Positions 13,301-24,311 of a stretch of DNA of 64,000 bases are shown here, in pieces. The position numbers and the translations under genes were made by a program. The notes under the pieces were generated by a model. The model ran no database searches, had not been told where the DNA came from, and worked only from the letters and a program-made list of their open reading frames with translations. Position 1 is the first letter of the stretch. Every line of letters begins with the position of its first letter. The stretch is from Owenia fusiformis (Eukaryota; Annelida; Polychaeta; Sabellida; Oweniidae): contig CAIIXF020000009.1 of the NCBI GenBank assembly GCA_903813345.2, positions 25,642,740 to 25,706,739 on the forward strand, in the 5' to 3' direction.

Positions 13301-16300
13301 AGGGTGACCATTAACCCATTACCACCCAACTACGGATATATCCGTAGTTTTGACGTCACATGCTTACCACCCAACTACGGATATATCCGTAGTCGCTGAA
13401 TATTTCATCAAAATTTTGGAAAAATCCTAATATCCGGGCCGAACGTGGCTCATTTGAAATGAAATTTCGTCAAACGATAGGCATAATATCCTTTGAAATA
13501 AATGAATAAGAAATATCAATTTCCTGATTATATATTTACTTTCCGATGCGATATTTGACGGTCTGTCAACTTTTTGAAACTTTTTAGAAACTTAAAAACA
13601 AATGTATGGCGCGTCATGACAAAGTGGGCGTGCCGGAAATAAATTAGTCAGAATTCTTTTCCAAATAGCTTCAATACTATTGGAGATCGTTTCTTCATAA
13701 TAACAGCATATACTTATCACAAGTCTACCTTGACATATAAAAGCTAAACTCATCGATAGTATGCAAAACGTACAACTTTGACCTAATTTGTTTCGGAGTT
13801 TAAATTTCGCGCCAAAATAAAAAACACGAAACAAAAATTTTGATAATTATAAATTTCTTTTCTGAATGTCAGTTCAAGATATTCGTTACCAACGTTTACC
13901 TTATGTTATACATTAAATATTTATCATGCTGCATTTTGTGAAGATACTGCGTACACCTATATTTATGCTGTTGAACGGGAATCATTTTGGACTGTGTTTG
14001 TGTTGATTTCCGGTTTGAAATTTTGGAAGACGAAGTATTTTCACTTTAGGATATTTTTACAATTATGTGCAATAGAGCCAGATCAAGTGTGATAAAATCA
14101 ATGAATTTACATCTAGTCAAAACAGTCAATTTTCCTCCTCAATAAATGACAGTCAATTAACTTGTTCATCTGAAGACGATGAAGAGTGGGAAGATTTTGA
14201 TGATGTTGGTGAAGAATATCCATTTACACTAAATTACAGGAGGTCCATCTTGACCAAAGAACATTACAAATGGAGAACTTTACCCGTAGAACTTTACAAA
14301 CTATTTTTTTACTGACTCATTGTTGACTTATATTGTACTTTGTACAAGCTTGCATGGACAACAAAATCATAAAAGCTGGTAACCTCTGGATCGTGACACA
14401 TTGTAAGCCTTCATTGGTATACTATTTGCCATGGATGTATTAGAAAAGAAAGGCAGCATCTCAGATTATTGGGAAGAAAATATGTACAAACTTGCATGGA
14501 CAACAAAATCATAAAAGCTGGTAACCTCTGGATCGTGACACATTGTAAGCCTTCATTGGTATACTATTTGCCATGGATGTATTAGAAAAGAAAGGCAGCA
14601 TCTCAGATTATTGGGAAGAAAATAGATTGGTTTCCACTCTAGGTATATCTGAGGTTATGTCGAAAACCTCTTTATGGCCATATATGGATAAATTCATTTC
14701 TCCCAACCCAATGCTGTTGATGATAGTAATGACAAATTTTACAAGGTGCGCACGTGGTCTTACAGTCTATGTCCTGACATGGAAAGACGAGCATAATATA
14801 TCTATACTGACATCAAAGATTACTAAGCGATATAACATGGTGCCATCATTCACAAGGTAGGCAATATAAAAATAACTGCACATAAGCCCTGCACTGAATA
14901 AATGTATAATACAGCACATATTTCATTTCTGGTTTGATATAAGCATCCTAAATTTGAATTAAATTAAATTTGATTACAGTATGCTACCATTCATCTTAGT
15001 TAAAGAGAGAATCAGATCTAGCAAGCAGCTTAACAAAAAATTATTTCAATTTTAGAATATTTCTGGTTTATGTCCTTCCGTTTCACATCTATTTTCTAAA
15101 AATCCCCGAAGTGTGCATTACACTTGTTCGCAGGAAAACTAAAGATTTTTACAATCATGTATTATGTTTCTATAAGAATGGTTATCATTTTTATTATTTA
15201 GGAGAATTTAATCATTTTCACACATTTTTGCACTTTGAATCCATTATAACTTCACCAATTTATAACATATCGTGAATCATTTGGAAGATATTGTATTTGA
15301 GATTGTAAGGAATAGATTGGTATAGGTCAATTGTACATTTTTCTTGTAATTTTGTTACCCTCACATATCTGATTCTGCCTTTAAGTCTTTTAGGTGTTTA
15401 TTTTTCTACTGTTTACATTTTTATCCTAGGAGAAGAGGAAGGTGGGTCAAGGGAGAAGTTAGTAAACCTGAGCTTGTGCAACTCTACACCAAGTTTATAA
15501 GAGGAGTAGATGTAGCGAATCAGCGTGTTGGTACTTCAAAATAGGACATGGTATCGACAAGTGTTTTTCCATTTGATGAGGGTGTCTCTTGTAAATGCAC
15601 ACATCATTCATACTGAGGTAATAAATATTAACAGTATTAAAGGTAGAGCTACAGTGGCGGATCCAGGATCCCAGAATATTTTGGACTCAGCAATTGTGTA
15701 AGGCCTTAAAAATGGACCTTTTTGGCATGATATGGCATTTTAGGCCTTTTTAGGCTTTTTCAAAAATGGGCCTTACATTTTAAAAATTTGGGCCCAATTT
15801 TTTGTTTTTGGGGCCCCACAATTTTTTGCATCCCCTTGAGCTTCTGGAAATGCCTCTGAGCTGAAATGTAGATAAAAAAGTAGCTGTATTGTTATAGAGA
15901 ACTTATACAACTTACACCTCATTCAACCTAAAACCCCTACTTCTACCCTACAGTGATCTATTAGCTGAATATTGCCAGCTTTAATACATGGCTTACACAA
16001 CACTTGACTAATTCTTATTTTAATGGTGTATTGGTGATCTATTGATGATGTATTAGTGGTATATTAGATCTCTTTTTTACTAGGGCAATTCATTCCTTTC
16101 AACATGCATTATGGTAACTGATTCAATTGTATGTACTAAACATTTTGTAGAATAAGAATGTTACCTCATTTAGAATGTACACCAAAGTAAAAAAAAGTGT
16201 GACTACACCTGATTCAAAATGTCTTCACATGATTTTCTTATTTTATCAAAGCTTCACACGGTAGCCTCAATGCCACAAAGTAAATTCCACTTGGAAGTAG

Positions 16301-19300
16301 CCACTGGACTCATCAATGGCATGATGATGAACAATCACAAACGCGTCATTCTGAATCCTGATATTAGACATGAAAGGGAGATGGCTCATGCCCCACAGCT
16401 GCAAAGTACAGCATCATGGTGCACTGTACACAAACAGAAGTGTGACACAAAGTATTCTTGCAGGGTGTGTAAAGTCAGGATGTGTCAAGATCCTTGCTTT
16501 TTCAGGTATGTTTTTATGGTAAATGTTTTCACTTTTACTCATTGATAAAAATATAATATAATATATAATTTCTCTCAACATATTTTTATGAACCAATTAA
16601 CCTGCAATTTGATATGCCCCATTTGAGTACAACTTCTGCTCAAAAGTAAATTTTCAAAATAGCCACCAGTTTCAAAATGGCCGCCATTTTAGTATCAATT
16701 TTACAGTTTTTTAGGTAGAACATATTAAAATGTAAAATTGTAAATGAAAAAAAAATGATTAAAAAACAATATGTCATCACTTCTTGGTGTTGACATCATA
16801 AAAATTATATGAACATTTATTTTATCCATCTGTCATGTCTGTTGTCACACTGTTCAATATTTATATGTATCTCAGGCTCTTTATGTTTCAGGTATCACAA
16901 TATGGTCAACTATGAATATGATGATCCATCAAAGGCAGGCAAGTCAAATAAGAGAAAGTTAAAGAGGATTTGTGAAAACTAGGCTGAAAATAAGAGACTG
17001 CACATGTACCGATAAGTCAATTTAAGTCAATGAATGAAAGAAACTTCGTCAGGTGAATTGGTAAGGCAAGAATAGTGCAATTAATTTGTCAAACTGAGTA
17101 AGCCTCCAAACTAAAATACAGTGCCTCATTCGTATGGAGAGTGAGTTAAAGGCATGGTTTGATGAAATGAAATGCAAAGGTCTGTAGAATTCTCATTTAT
17201 CATACTATCTGACTATATTCCTCACATAGCGCAATCTCTGCATTAGTCTGTAATACTGGCATATGTATTTAGGTCATCATACATCCATCATAGCACATGA
17301 AATATGGACTGAGTTAGTCAGGATGTGTTAGTTGAAATGTAACACTCAACATTTTACATAATAGAATACTGATTGTGTAATAACACATACATGTGCATAA
17401 CATTGCAAAATAGATTAAATTCCAATATGTGGTCAAAGAATGAACAGTGTATAAAGTTGTTGAAACTAAGCTAAGGAGTATGATGCTGTAGACTCATTAT
17501 GTTCCTTTGTAATTTGTGTTTATAATATTCAAACACACTAAAACTATATCGTTTCAGTAATTGTTATTAAATATAAGTGGTATGATATTACAAACATTCT
17601 AGTCCATTACTGCTATATTTTTATTTTGTGTTTGAAATATCACACTTATCATTTTACAACTGCAAAATTGCCAAAAGTTACAATTTTAATGAGGAATGAA
17701 AAGTAATTGTGTCAGTAATGACTATAAGCTAAGTGGTATGATATTACAAACACACTAAAGTTTTGTCATGTGTTTGTAATATCATACTCATATAGTCAAA
17801 TAGTCAATTGCAAAAATACTGATAGTTTCAATATGAGTGAGGAATAGTGGTATGATATAACAAACACACTATATTTTCATTTTGTGTTTGTAATATCATA
17901 TTTTATAGTTATGAATCAAAAGAACTGGGCACAAAGTCATACGTTATGATATTAATGAGGAATAAAAAGTTATTATGTCAGTAATGACTAAAACCTAAGT
18001 GGCATGATATTACAAAAACGCTTTTTTATTTTGTGTTTATAATATCATACTCTATAGTTTATGAATAACATGAAATAGTATTGTTGTGCATTATCAAAAG
18101 TTACAGCATTAATGAGGAATGAAAAATTATTATGTCAGTAATGACCATAAGCTAAGTGGTATGATATTAAGAACATGGTTAAATTTACAGTAATGACTGT
18201 AAGCTAAGTGATATGATATTACAAGCACACTAACATGAATAAAGTTTCACCCTGTGTTTGTTATATGTAATATCATGTTTACAAATATACAATCGCAAAA
18301 TAATGAATAGTTAAAATATTAGTGAGGAATGGAAGTTATTTTGTCAGTTATGGCTATAAACTAAGTACATGTAGTATGATATAACAAAAACACTATAATT
18401 TCATTTTGTATTTGCAATATTATACTCTATAGTTATGAATTCATAGAACTGGGCACAGTACCATATGTTACAATATTAATTAGAATGAAAAGCTATTTTG
18501 TGAGTAATGACTATAACCTAAGTGGTTTGATATCACAAACATTTATTTCGTGTTTGTAATATCATACTCTATGGTTTATTGTTAATTAATAGTATTGTCA
18601 CACATTATCAAAAGTTACAATATGCATTAAAGAATGAAGAACAATGACTAAGCTAAGTGGAGCATGTATGATATTACAGATTCATTGTAGTTTTGTTTTA
18701 TGTGTTTCTAATATCAAACTTGTTACAAATATTATGGTGTATAATAACATGGGCTTTCAATAAGAGTTTGTGAAGAATGAAAAGTTATTGTAAGTGGTAT
18801 GATACTTCAAGCACATTATAGTTTTATTTTGTGTTCGTAATGTCATACTATATTTCTTCATGAATGTATGGTATTCTGAAACATAGATATATAGCGAGGA
18901 ATATAAAATTATTGCGTTGGCTAATACACGCCCAGTGAGTTGTTATATTTACAATACACTAATTTATTTTGTCTTAGTACAGTAATATTTGTTTTTATAT
19001 GTTATTGTTATTATTGTTGACAAATAAACATCTTACTGTATTTTCAAATTCATACATAATGTTTCTCACTTTAGAATAAGTTTTGGTGAGTACATTAGAT
19101 TGAACAGCCTATTATATTGCAGTACAATGCAGTCAAATGATAGAATTAAGAAAGAAAATAATGTATTAAGACAAATGTAACTTTTTTGTCACAATGACTA
19201 TAGCAATTCTTAATTTTTGATTTTCAATATGTGTGAATTAATCCCAAAATCCGCTTAAAATCAAGGGTTTTATTAGGCATGTTTTATTGGTTGCTATGAC

Positions 19301-22300
19301 AACGCTTATTAGAATATTTATAAAAAACTAAGGGAACAGTTTAACATTGTACCAAATGAATGTATAACACCACACATCATTGATTATGATCATGTACAAG
19401 ACAAATAAACATCTTACTGTATTTTCAAATTCATACATAATGTTTCTCACTTTAGAATAAGTTTTGGTGAGTACATTAGATTGAACAGCCTATTATATTG
19501 CAGTACAATGCAGTCAAATGATAGAATTAAGAAAGAAAATAATGTATTAAGACAAATGTAACTTTTTTGTCGCAATGACTATAGCAATTCTTAATTTTTG
19601 ATTTTCAATATGTGTGATTTAATCCCAAAATCCGCTTAAAATCGAGGGTTTATTAGGCATGTTTTATTGGTTGCTATGACAACGCTCTTTAGAATATTTA
19701 TAAAAAAATCTAAGGGAACAGTTTAAAATTGTACCAAATGAATGTATAATACCACGCATCATTGATTAAGACCATTTACAAGACAGTTAAAAATTGTTAC
19801 AAAAGTGCTCTCAAAAGTTGCATTTTGAGCAAATCGGCTGGGTGGTAAGGGTAGTATAACGTCAAAAATGGGCCGGGTGGTAAAGGGTTAAGTCTCTATA
19901 ATTACAATACAAAGTTTGTATAAAGTGTAAAGAGACTTTATATACACCCTGTAATGTATATCATAAATATAATTTGACCAATGTCTCATAAATGATTCAG
20001 AGTTATATATTGGCCAGCCTATTTGCTCAAAGGTTAAAATAGTTCAAAATAATCTACTTATATTCATATTAACATACTTCAGGCTTAATTTGATACGTGA
20101 TTTTCAATGAGATTTTACAGGGGTCTCCTTATCAAAAAATGTTGTGAGAAGTACCATTTATTTATATGTGTTAGGTTGGTGATAAGGTCGTATATCTGTA
20201 TGTGATACTTACAGAGTTAGAATGATAAACAAATAACAAACAATGGTCCTCTGTATCATATATTCAAGACCAGATAAAATATTTTCATCATCTTTCATGA
20301 AAAGGCTAATTAGTGGAAAGCACTTCTGCTCCTTCATTCCATGTCTCACTAAATGCTATGAGATGACCTAGACTTGTTGCAAAACCTTACACTCACAGTC
20401 TCATACAAGTTGATCTAAAACTAAATTCTACACAAGGAGATCATATTCAGCTAGAGCTGAACATTTTTTCAGCTTGGCTAACAGTAACAGGACTTTAGGC
20501 TATCCTCAGTACTTCTAGATGTTGAAGGAATTAGATGAGAAAAAGCACATCTTAAGATGCATGTCAGAACAATAATTCATTGTACTGAGAAAATATCTCA
20601 AGTTTAAAATTTACAAAAAGTAAACACTCAATACTAAGTTGGCTTCTTTTTGGCACAAGACTATAATTTCAAACCAAACATAATCAATAGCTTTAAGTAT
20701 TGATTGTTAGTTTAAATCAATATGATTAAATACTGCCCCATTGTCTGTAACCACATGCCCGAGTCCCACATTAAAAAATCACCAGAAAATTTAATTATTA
20801 AGAGTGTAAATAATTAACATTGATTAAAATATCAACACATGGTTAAAAACAAAGACCAAATTTAGAAGCAATCAGTGCCTTTGGTGCACTATTTTACTTT
20901 GGTGGGATAAAACCATATTTGGTTAATAATAAATAATGAACAAATAAATGCTCATGCAACAGTCTTTTCATATCTAAAATCATTGTTGTTCTCTAATAAT
21001 GAGTGCTAAAAAAGTTTAAGACATTTAGAAACCATTCTAGTCTAGACAATGGAGTTAAATGACATTAAGACAGGGCCAATCAAATCAAGGCATTTAATGA
21101 CAATGAGCACAGTAGCATCTCTGAAGTTCCGAACCTTCCAACTCAGGAATTGAAATACTCATTTACTAGAATCAATAATTGGAGGCCCTCTTGCTTTATA
21201 TCTTCTGAACACAGGCCTCCGGAACTTGTACCTCACACTTCTTTGAAAGAAGAAAAGAATGTATTGGATGATATCTGAAGAATTGCCTTTAGAGGATACT
21301 CTACTATGGCGGATCCGGGGGGGGGCCCATGGGGCCCGGCCCCCCCCCCCTAAGGTTGGCCCAAAAAAAAAAGAAGTTGGGCCCAAAAAAAATTTAGGCC
21401 AAAAAAGGCCTTAAGGCCCCAAAAAGTGGGCCTTTTGGTCATTATTGGGCCTTCTAAGGCCTTATTTTTTTAATTTAGGCCAAATTTGGAAGAAAATGGG
21501 CCTCAATTTTTCAAAATTTGGGCCCACTTTTTCGGTTTTAGGGGCCCAAAATTTTTTTCCGCGCAAGCGCGGAGGTGTTTCCTTTATTCTCAAATTTGGG
21601 CCCCCCCCCTTGTTGGTTCCTGGATCCGCCACTGCTCTAGCTACAGCCAATATTTGTTTCCTCATCTCAGAGATAACTTTCTAAGGTAATAACTCATAAG
21701 CTCATTATTCTTCCATATGGGTCTAATGAACATAATTATCTTTCTTGATACATCAAGTAGCCAAGATAACACAGTATATTGGCCACTTAGTGCATAAACA
21801 CAGTACATGCAATACATACAAAGGGGTTTCACTAGAATTTCTCACAACAGGCTATATAAATGAAAACAACAGGCAAAATTAATGGAAATCATAAATTCAA
21901 CATGGAAAAGTTGAAAAGTCCCTAAAAACAACAGGCGTTTTTTAAACAACCGGTGAAAATTACCTGTTGCCTGTTGCTAGTGAAACCCCTGCATACAGTA
22001 AAACATGTAAAATGTGAACACTAGGTTTTCGGGTTGCATATTTTGGGGATCTATTTAAAAAATCAAGTGAAAAGTATTCAGCTTACTTGCCCGTAGCCAG
22101 CTTTTACCAGGGGGGGAGCTTTTTTCCAGGGGGGGAGCTTTTTCACAATTTCGGCTAAAAATCATGCGAAAAATTCTCAGAATGGTGAAAAACTGCATGA
22201 TTTTGAAAGAATTTCTGGCCAGGGGGGGAGCTTCCGCTCCCCCAGCTCCCCCTCTGGCTCAGGCCTGGCTTACATATAGAGTTTGTAAAGAGGAGATGCA

Positions 22301-23266
22301 CTTTTACATACAGAGCTATGTAGTAAACTCTTATATTCAATAGGTTAAACAACTTCAGGTTTTTAGTTACAAGTTTAAATAAAGTGAGTGATTTTTTACA
22401 CTTTGCCCAATTGCTTTAACAACAATCTAAACAAAACCCTGGAGAAAGCCCTGGGCTCCCAAGTTCTTTTTCTAATAGACTTTCAAAGAGATACTGACTT
22501 TCAATCCCCAAAATATAAACTCTGCAAAGTACAGGCTTCGAGGAACAATCAGATATCTTTGATTCGATTCTTTATCTGACTAATTATGCAGGTTAGAAGA
22601 AAAGATAATTTTTCTAACTTTTCTCTAGAGTGTTTCGAGAGGTTGTTGATGTTTCAAAATTTTGAAACTTTACCTTACTCTACTCCTTTAGCTAACAAAC
22701 TTGGCAAAAGACAGGTTTTCCATATTTAAAAAATAATCTATAATTGTTGAGCTTTTATTTGCTTAGCGGTAAAATGGTCTCCTTTCTCAGAGGTCTTGAA
22801 ACTGTATGCACAAAAACAATAAATTCAACCTCACAATTATCACAATAGATGCAAGAAGATGAATACAAATATTTGGATACAAAAATTAGAAGTCATATAA
22901 GGCATATTCGAACATGACCGCATTCATGCCTTCTATAAACTGTGGACAAAGTCAATATCTCACCAAGTATGTATTCGTTGAGAATGTACTTGGTAATACG
23001 AGTAATGTGTGACGTCAAAGCAATGGACCGTACTAATGACGGACTATAATGAATATTTGAACATTTTTTCAGTTTTCATGTTCGAATCATAATATAGCAA
23101 TAGACAGTGCAGGTGCCTATCGACGAATACTGTTGACATGAATTTTAAGTACAAGAATAAGAAAAATTTGCTCACCTTCAGTTACTTGTGCTTGTGATGA
23201 ATGAAGAGCTGATAATGACAGGCAAAGAACTAAGAGCATTGAGTATAATCTTGGCAGGTTATCCAT
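1393..23266 (-). CDS. Ig-superfamily secreted or membrane protein, 5' part (2 exons)
   Basis: Two exons join in frame. Exon 1 (23266-23176) runs from ATG through 30 codons plus one base and encodes a signal peptide: MDNLPRLYS, a hydrophobic core, then SSQAQVTE, with donor GTGAGC. Exon 2 (1662-1393, 270 bp, acceptor TTTTTCAG, donor GTGAGT) is a symmetric phase 1-1 exon. It encodes one Ig domain with both core cysteines (FLLC and YQC), the RW tryptophan and the NDAGLYQC strand-F motif. The junction restores a glycine (VTE-G-APPRS). The first Ig domain directly after a signal peptide, and the NQFGAVLSR ending, recall neural IgCAMs such as contactin, Dscam or neuroglian, but the subfamily cannot be named from one domain. 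Later exons lie beyond the left edge. The ~21.5 kb intron holds transposons and no recognised exon. Confidence 0.85.
3567..3936. mobile_element. MULE-like MITE with 9-bp target duplication
   Basis: The 370-bp element begins TACCCTTTGCA and ends GCAGGGTA, giving short terminal inverted repeats. It is flanked on both sides by AGCAGTCCC (3558-3566 and 3937-3945), a perfect 9-bp duplication. A second copy at 50091-50431 has the same ends. It has no coding capacity. Nine-base duplications are typical of Mutator-like elements; that assignment is inference. Confidence 0.8.
3946..5399. other. Intronic DNA, nothing recognised
   Basis: Part of intron 1 of the Ig gene. AT-rich, with no exon, RNA gene or clear repeat seen. 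Confidence 0.5.
5400..5905. repeat. ~83-bp tandem array rich in GTGAGT/GTAAGT
   Basis: The block TACTAGTGAGTATATCAC recurs near 5479, 5582, 5666, 5749 and 5832, giving a period of 83-84 bp in the later units. Each unit is built of shorter related segments of the form ACAAGTGAGTANATCACA. On the plus strand nearly every segment contains a match to a 5' splice-site consensus; the host gene is on the minus strand. Confidence 0.85.
5906..11868. other. Intronic DNA of the Ig gene
   Basis: About 6 kb of AT-rich sequence without a recognisable exon or transposon. Short open frames exist but none has family features, good splice context or a codon pattern that sets it apart from noise. Confidence 0.5.
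11869..11984. mobile_element. 116-bp MITE with GAGAGGTTTCA ends
   Basis: Terminal inverted repeats GAGAGGTTTCA at the left and TGAAACCTCTC at the right. The 5 bases TACTA flank both sides (11864-11868 and 11985-11989). It has no coding capacity. The superfamily is unknown. Confidence 0.7.
12653..12885. mobile_element. MITE with CAGTGATCTCC ends, copy 1
   Basis: Left end CAGTGATCTCCACAG, right end CTGGGGAGATCACTG, flanked by TGCTA on each side. The interior contains three AGGTGGGT blocks, two of them followed by the same CAAGTCTATTTTCAAAATCT segment. A second copy in inverted orientation lies at 47435-47609 with a perfect TGACT duplication. Confidence 0.75.
13329..13393. repeat. Two perfect 20-bp palindromes in the piggyBac left end
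   Basis: ACTACGGATATATCCGTAGT, a perfect palindrome, occurs at 13329-13348 and 13374-13393, each time directly after CCACCCA. The right end keeps the CCACCC cores without the palindrome. They could be transposase binding sites; that role is inference. Confidence 0.85.
14341..14624 (+). repeat. 142-bp direct duplication inside the transposase
   Basis: The segment from TGTACAAGCTTGCATGG to TTGGGAAGAAAA is repeated immediately, with the copies starting at 14341 and 14483. It duplicates the AFIGILFAM-SISDYW coding part and breaks the reading frame in the first copy. Confidence 0.9.
15652..15865. mobile_element. Remnant of the CAGTGGCGGATCCAGG MITE nested in piggyBac
   Basis: Starts CAGTGGCGGATCCAGG, the same end as the MITE at 21304-21634, followed by TGGGCC-rich and GGGGCCCC segments. 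The right terminal repeat is missing, so the right end is approximate. Confidence 0.65.
17520..18890. repeat. Tandem array of hairpin-forming ~120-160-bp units
   Basis: About ten diverged units, each with GTGGTATGATATTAC followed closely by its inverted partner GTTTGTAATATCATAC, so each unit can fold into a stem. Copies of the left arm begin near 17579, 17733, 17849, 18000, 18158, 18209, 18368, 18525, 18666 and 18798. Shared spacers include AATGAGGAATGAAAAGTTATT and CAGTAATGACTATAAGCTAA. It lies inside the piggyBac element, 3' of the transposase remnant. Confidence 0.8.
19015..19781. repeat. 381-bp direct duplication near the piggyBac right end
   Basis: The sequence starting GACAAATAAACATCTTACTG (19019) recurs at 19400 and stays almost identical through TTGGTTGCTATGACAACGCT and the ATTGTACCAAATGAATGT segment. 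The second copy ends about 100 bp before the terminal repeat. Confidence 0.9.
19892..21298. other. Intronic DNA, nothing recognised
   Basis: Part of intron 1 of the Ig gene between the piggyBac element and the next MITE. No exon, RNA gene or repeat was recognised. Confidence 0.5.
21304..21634. mobile_element. MITE with TGGCGGATCC ends and G/C runs
   Basis: The left end CTATGGCGGATCCGGG and the right end CCTGGATCCGCCACTG are inverted repeats, flanked by CTCTA on both sides (21299-21303 and 21635-21639). The body is runs of C, G and TTTGGGCC motifs. It has no coding capacity; open frames across it are fortuitous. Relatives are at 15652 and, degraded, at 47060-47212. Confidence 0.8.
22086..22267. 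mobile_element. MITE with CCCGTAGCCAG ends, copy 1
   Basis: The left end CTTGCCCGTAGCCAG and the right end CTGGCTCAGGCCTG are imperfect inverted repeats, flanked by GCTTA (22081-22085 and 22268-22272). The inner part contains several AGGGGGGGAGCTT runs and AAACTGCATGATTTTGAAAG, which is shared with the copy at 44035-44222. Confidence 0.8.
22273..23175. other. Proximal part of Ig gene intron 1
   Basis: AT-rich sequence immediately downstream (minus strand) of the signal-peptide exon. No exon or repeat was recognised. Confidence 0.5.
23176..23266 (-). CDS. First coding exon (signal peptide) of the Ig gene
   Basis: ATG at 23266-23264 opens a 30-codon exon with a short polar start, a hydrophobic stretch rich in Leu and Ser, and a likely cleavage site near HSSQA. 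The donor GTGAGC follows at 23175-23170 after one base of a split Gly codon. Phase 1 matches the Ig exon at 1662. No alternative acceptor was noticed that would place another exon between them, although a 21.5 kb intron cannot be fully excluded by eye. Confidence 0.8.
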
Positions 23267-23782
23267 TCTGATACTAGTTGATTAGGCTGATGAGAAGAGA
23301 TAGGAAGTCTATAGACTTTATAAGACTACATGGATAGCCTAACATTCACAGGTGTCTTGACTTTTTGTGTACTTTTATTGACAGTTTCTTGGCCTTTGTA
23401 CCTCCATTTTCATAATATATATAATCTATAAGACTCTACATTAGTATACGTAATGCATATGTTGTTCACGTCAAAACGCTACTTTGACATACAAATAGCA
23501 TATCTAGGTATCAAATTGATATTTGAGAACCTTCAGTCACAATTTATAGTAAAACCAGCGGCCATATTGAAAACAACAAAAATTGTCAACATACTCCGGT
23601 TTAAATCATGAATACTAGTTAAATCCTTTCAAAACTAGTCTATCTAATTGATTCAACACACGTATTGATTATTCCGATTGTCATTTTACATCCATTGTCT
23701 TAGAACGTTGACGTAAATCCAGTAATATAATCCATAAACGAACACATTTCTTTTCACACTATATTCTTTTAAATCAATCGTA

Positions 23783-23794
23783 GGTCACGTGACC
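23783..23794. promoter_or_regulatory. Perfect E-box palindrome GGTCACGTGACC
   Basis: A 12-bp palindrome with a CACGTG core and GTCACGTGAC flanks, the form preferred by bHLH-zip factors of the USF/MITF/TFEB type. It lies about 520 bp upstream of the Ig gene start codon, so it is a plausible promoter element; occupancy is inference. Confidence 0.45.
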
Positions 23795-24125
23795 ATAGCG
23801 TGGGAATTTGATTGGTTTACACCTGTGTTTTGGTCAGATTGACATTCGTAGAATTTATTGAATTGTTTTATAATACCAGCCTGACATCTATGTTTTCAAT
23901 ACAAGTTTAGAAACATCCTAATATGAAGACTTTCTTCATATCATATCTTGGTTTTTGTTTTATCAAATTCGACTACATTGTGCCTCATTATGATTGTGTT
24001 ATGATGGCTTGGTGTTGTTGTGGCTAATTGTGTTGTGTTAATTCAACATTGGGTTGTGTTAAGCTTCTTACCTGTGTTGCTGATTTATTATTGGATTGTG
24101 CGGATTGTGTTGTGTTAATTTCACA

Positions 24126-24311
24126 CTAACAGTATACAATTGTTGACCTCTCCAGAGGTCAACCGGCAAAATTGTATACCGAGACTGTAAACCGAGAAAC
24201 TACTGTTGACAGAGACCGAAGGTCGAGGTCAACAGTAGTTTCAAGGTTTACAGTCGAGGTATATGATTTTGACGGTTGACCGAATGGAGAGGTCTACAAT
24301 TGTTTTGTTAG
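24126..24311. mobile_element. 186-bp foldback element
   Basis: Two ~80-bp imperfect inverted arms around a short centre. The outer ends are CTAACAGTATACAATTG and CAATTGTTTTGTTAG; the inner arms share GACTGTAAACC and GAAACTACTGTTGAC with their reverse complements. It has no coding capacity and no clear target duplication. Confidence 0.75.

Larger units (their letters stand above)
14061..16982 (+). pseudogene. piggyBac transposase, broken and intron-bearing
   Basis: Fragments in piggyBac order are: an acidic start (SSEDDEEWEDFDD, ~14170); FFTDSLL (~14310, reached through a frameshift in a T-run); AFIGILFAM, then SISDYW and LVSTLGISEVMS (to ~14690); LTVYVLTWKDEHNISILTSK (~14758-14820); RRGRWVKGEV and RGVDVANQ (~15428-15525); FFHLMRVSLVNAHIIHT (to ~15616); PQSKFHLEVATGLI (16275-16315); and a C-terminal Cys/His cluster with CRVCKVRMCQDPCFF. 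The last intron has GTATGT and TTTCAG ends, and the gene ends YDDPSK then a TAG at 16980-16982. Frameshifts, a 142-bp internal duplication (14341-14624) and loss of the central segment that should hold the first catalytic Asp make it nonfunctional. The boundaries of the early exons are approximate. Confidence 0.85.
13315..19887 (+). mobile_element. 6.57-kb piggyBac-type element, degraded
   Basis: Flanked by TTAA on both sides (13311-13314 and 19888-19891), the hallmark of piggyBac insertion. The left end starts CCCATTACCACCCAAC; the right end, read inward, starts CCCTTTACCACCCGGCC. Both carry a TTTTTGACGT-like segment and a second internal copy of TTACCACCCA, so the ends are subterminally repeated. 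Inside are a broken transposase gene (about 14061-16982), a nested MITE, a hairpin satellite (17520-18890) and a 381-bp direct duplication (19015-19781). It lies in intron 1 of the Ig gene, on the opposite strand to that gene. Confidence 0.9.

Noticed and set aside
18749-18775. CATGGGCTTTCAA inside the piggyBac satellite as a third copy of the 32-nt hairpin
   Set aside because: There is no second arm and no flanking duplication; it fits as a diverged satellite unit.
21159-21689. Open frames around the GGATCC MITE
   Set aside because: Low-complexity translation of G/C runs and TTTGGGCC repeats.
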